From the NCBI GenBank assembly GCA_025352565.1, contig JANXTF010000072.1, positions 1-44,646 on the forward strand: a stretch of 44,646 bases of DNA, given 5' to 3'. Below the pieces are notes generated by a model. It was not told the DNA's origin, searched no databases, and saw only the letters and a program-made list of their open reading frames with translations. The position numbers were made by a program, and so were the translations under genes. Shown here one piece after another: positions 44,481 through 44,646 of the stretch. This stretch comes from Rhodospirillales bacterium (GTDB lineage: Bacteria > Pseudomonadota > Alphaproteobacteria > Acetobacterales > Acetobacteraceae). Position 1 is the stretch's first letter. Each line of letters begins with the position of its first letter.

Positions 44481-44646
44481 TGACGACGGCCTCCCGCAGC
44501 CACCGTGCCCTCATCATGGGCCGCAACGGCGCCATCGGCGCTAACCACCCGCTTGCGACCCAGGCGGGCCTCGACGTGCTCCGTGCCGGCGGCAATGCGT
44601 TCGACGCGGCGGTCGCGACCTCGCTCGCGTTGGGCGTGGTGGAGCC
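44477..44646 (+). CDS. Gamma-glutamyltransferase family protein, N-terminal part (cut by window end)
   Basis: The first 56 or so residues show GANHPLATQAGLDVLRAGGNAFDAAVATSLALGVVE, the conserved opening of the gamma-glutamyltranspeptidase family of self-processing N-terminal nucleophile hydrolases. Members act on glutathione, gamma-glutamyl peptides, cephalosporins or capsule. No signal peptide is visible before the domain. The catalytic Thr lies outside the window. The start overlaps the peptidase stop, so both are coupled, suggesting joint peptide breakdown (inference). Confidence 0.85.
   Translation, partial: MMTTASRSHRALIMGRNGAIGANHPLATQAGLDVLRAGGNAFDAAVATSLALGVVE

Overview
The window is about 70% G+C, almost entirely coding, and looks like a bacterial chromosome with no phage, plasmid, insertion-sequence or CRISPR signature. 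Gene content (CarD regulator next to a 7Fe ferredoxin, an Hsp15-like S4 protein and a SUV3-like helicase; heterotetrameric sarcosine oxidase; two-domain malic enzyme; hydroxypyruvate isomerase with tartronate semialdehyde reductase) points to Alphaproteobacteria. An Acetobacteraceae/Rhodospirillales-like member is my best guess. That placement is inference from gene families, not from a marker gene.

Layout. 0-1.3 kb: threonine ammonia-lyase. 1.3-6.3 kb: a tight chemotaxis-type operon, cheA (hybrid with a receiver domain)-cheW-cheB-cheR. 6.3-13.1 kb, minus strand: maeB, a membrane J-domain protein, galU, phosphomannomutase/phosphoglucomutase, a weakly supported hypothetical gene and a DSD1-family PLP enzyme. 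13.2-14.5 kb: tRNA-Leu(GAG), lipB, and a small exported protein that converges on and overlaps lipB. 14.5-16.6 kb, minus: hyi-glxR-yraN, where yraN has no ordinary start codon. 16.7-21.8 kb, plus: an AI-2E/PerM-family membrane protein and a four-gene peptide-type ABC transporter with no binding protein. 21.7-26.2 kb: tesA-thpR (minus) divergent from ybbA-ybbP (plus), an arrangement also known in enterobacteria. 26.3-27.1 kb: a Bax-inhibitor-1 family protein, then a bidirectional terminator. 27.2-31.4 kb, minus: helicase-S4-fdxA-carD.

31.4-38.6 kb is a catabolic island: a bicupin protein divergent from a GlxA/GbdR-type AraC regulator, followed by soxB-soxD-soxA-soxG, which encode tetrameric sarcosine oxidase. 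38.7-39.8 kb: a DUF427 protein and a short-chain dehydrogenase. 39.8-42.5 kb, minus: a radical SAM/helix-hairpin-helix protein translationally coupled to a DUF4130-UdgX fusion. This is a DNA repair or modification module whose radical SAM partner has no known reaction, and it is the most interesting functional unit here. 42.7 kb to the end: an S9 prolyl-oligopeptidase-type peptidase coupled to the start of a gamma-glutamyltransferase gene cut by the window edge.

Two general features stand out. Stop/start overlaps of the ATGA or GTGA type are very common. Six short tandem arrays (period 15-19 bp, 2-4 copies) are scattered through the window, mostly at gene ends or in flexible protein segments. 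No stretch over 300 bases lacks a gene, unless the hypothetical gene at 7501-7917 is not real; in that case 7425-8009 would hold only a 19-bp tandem array.
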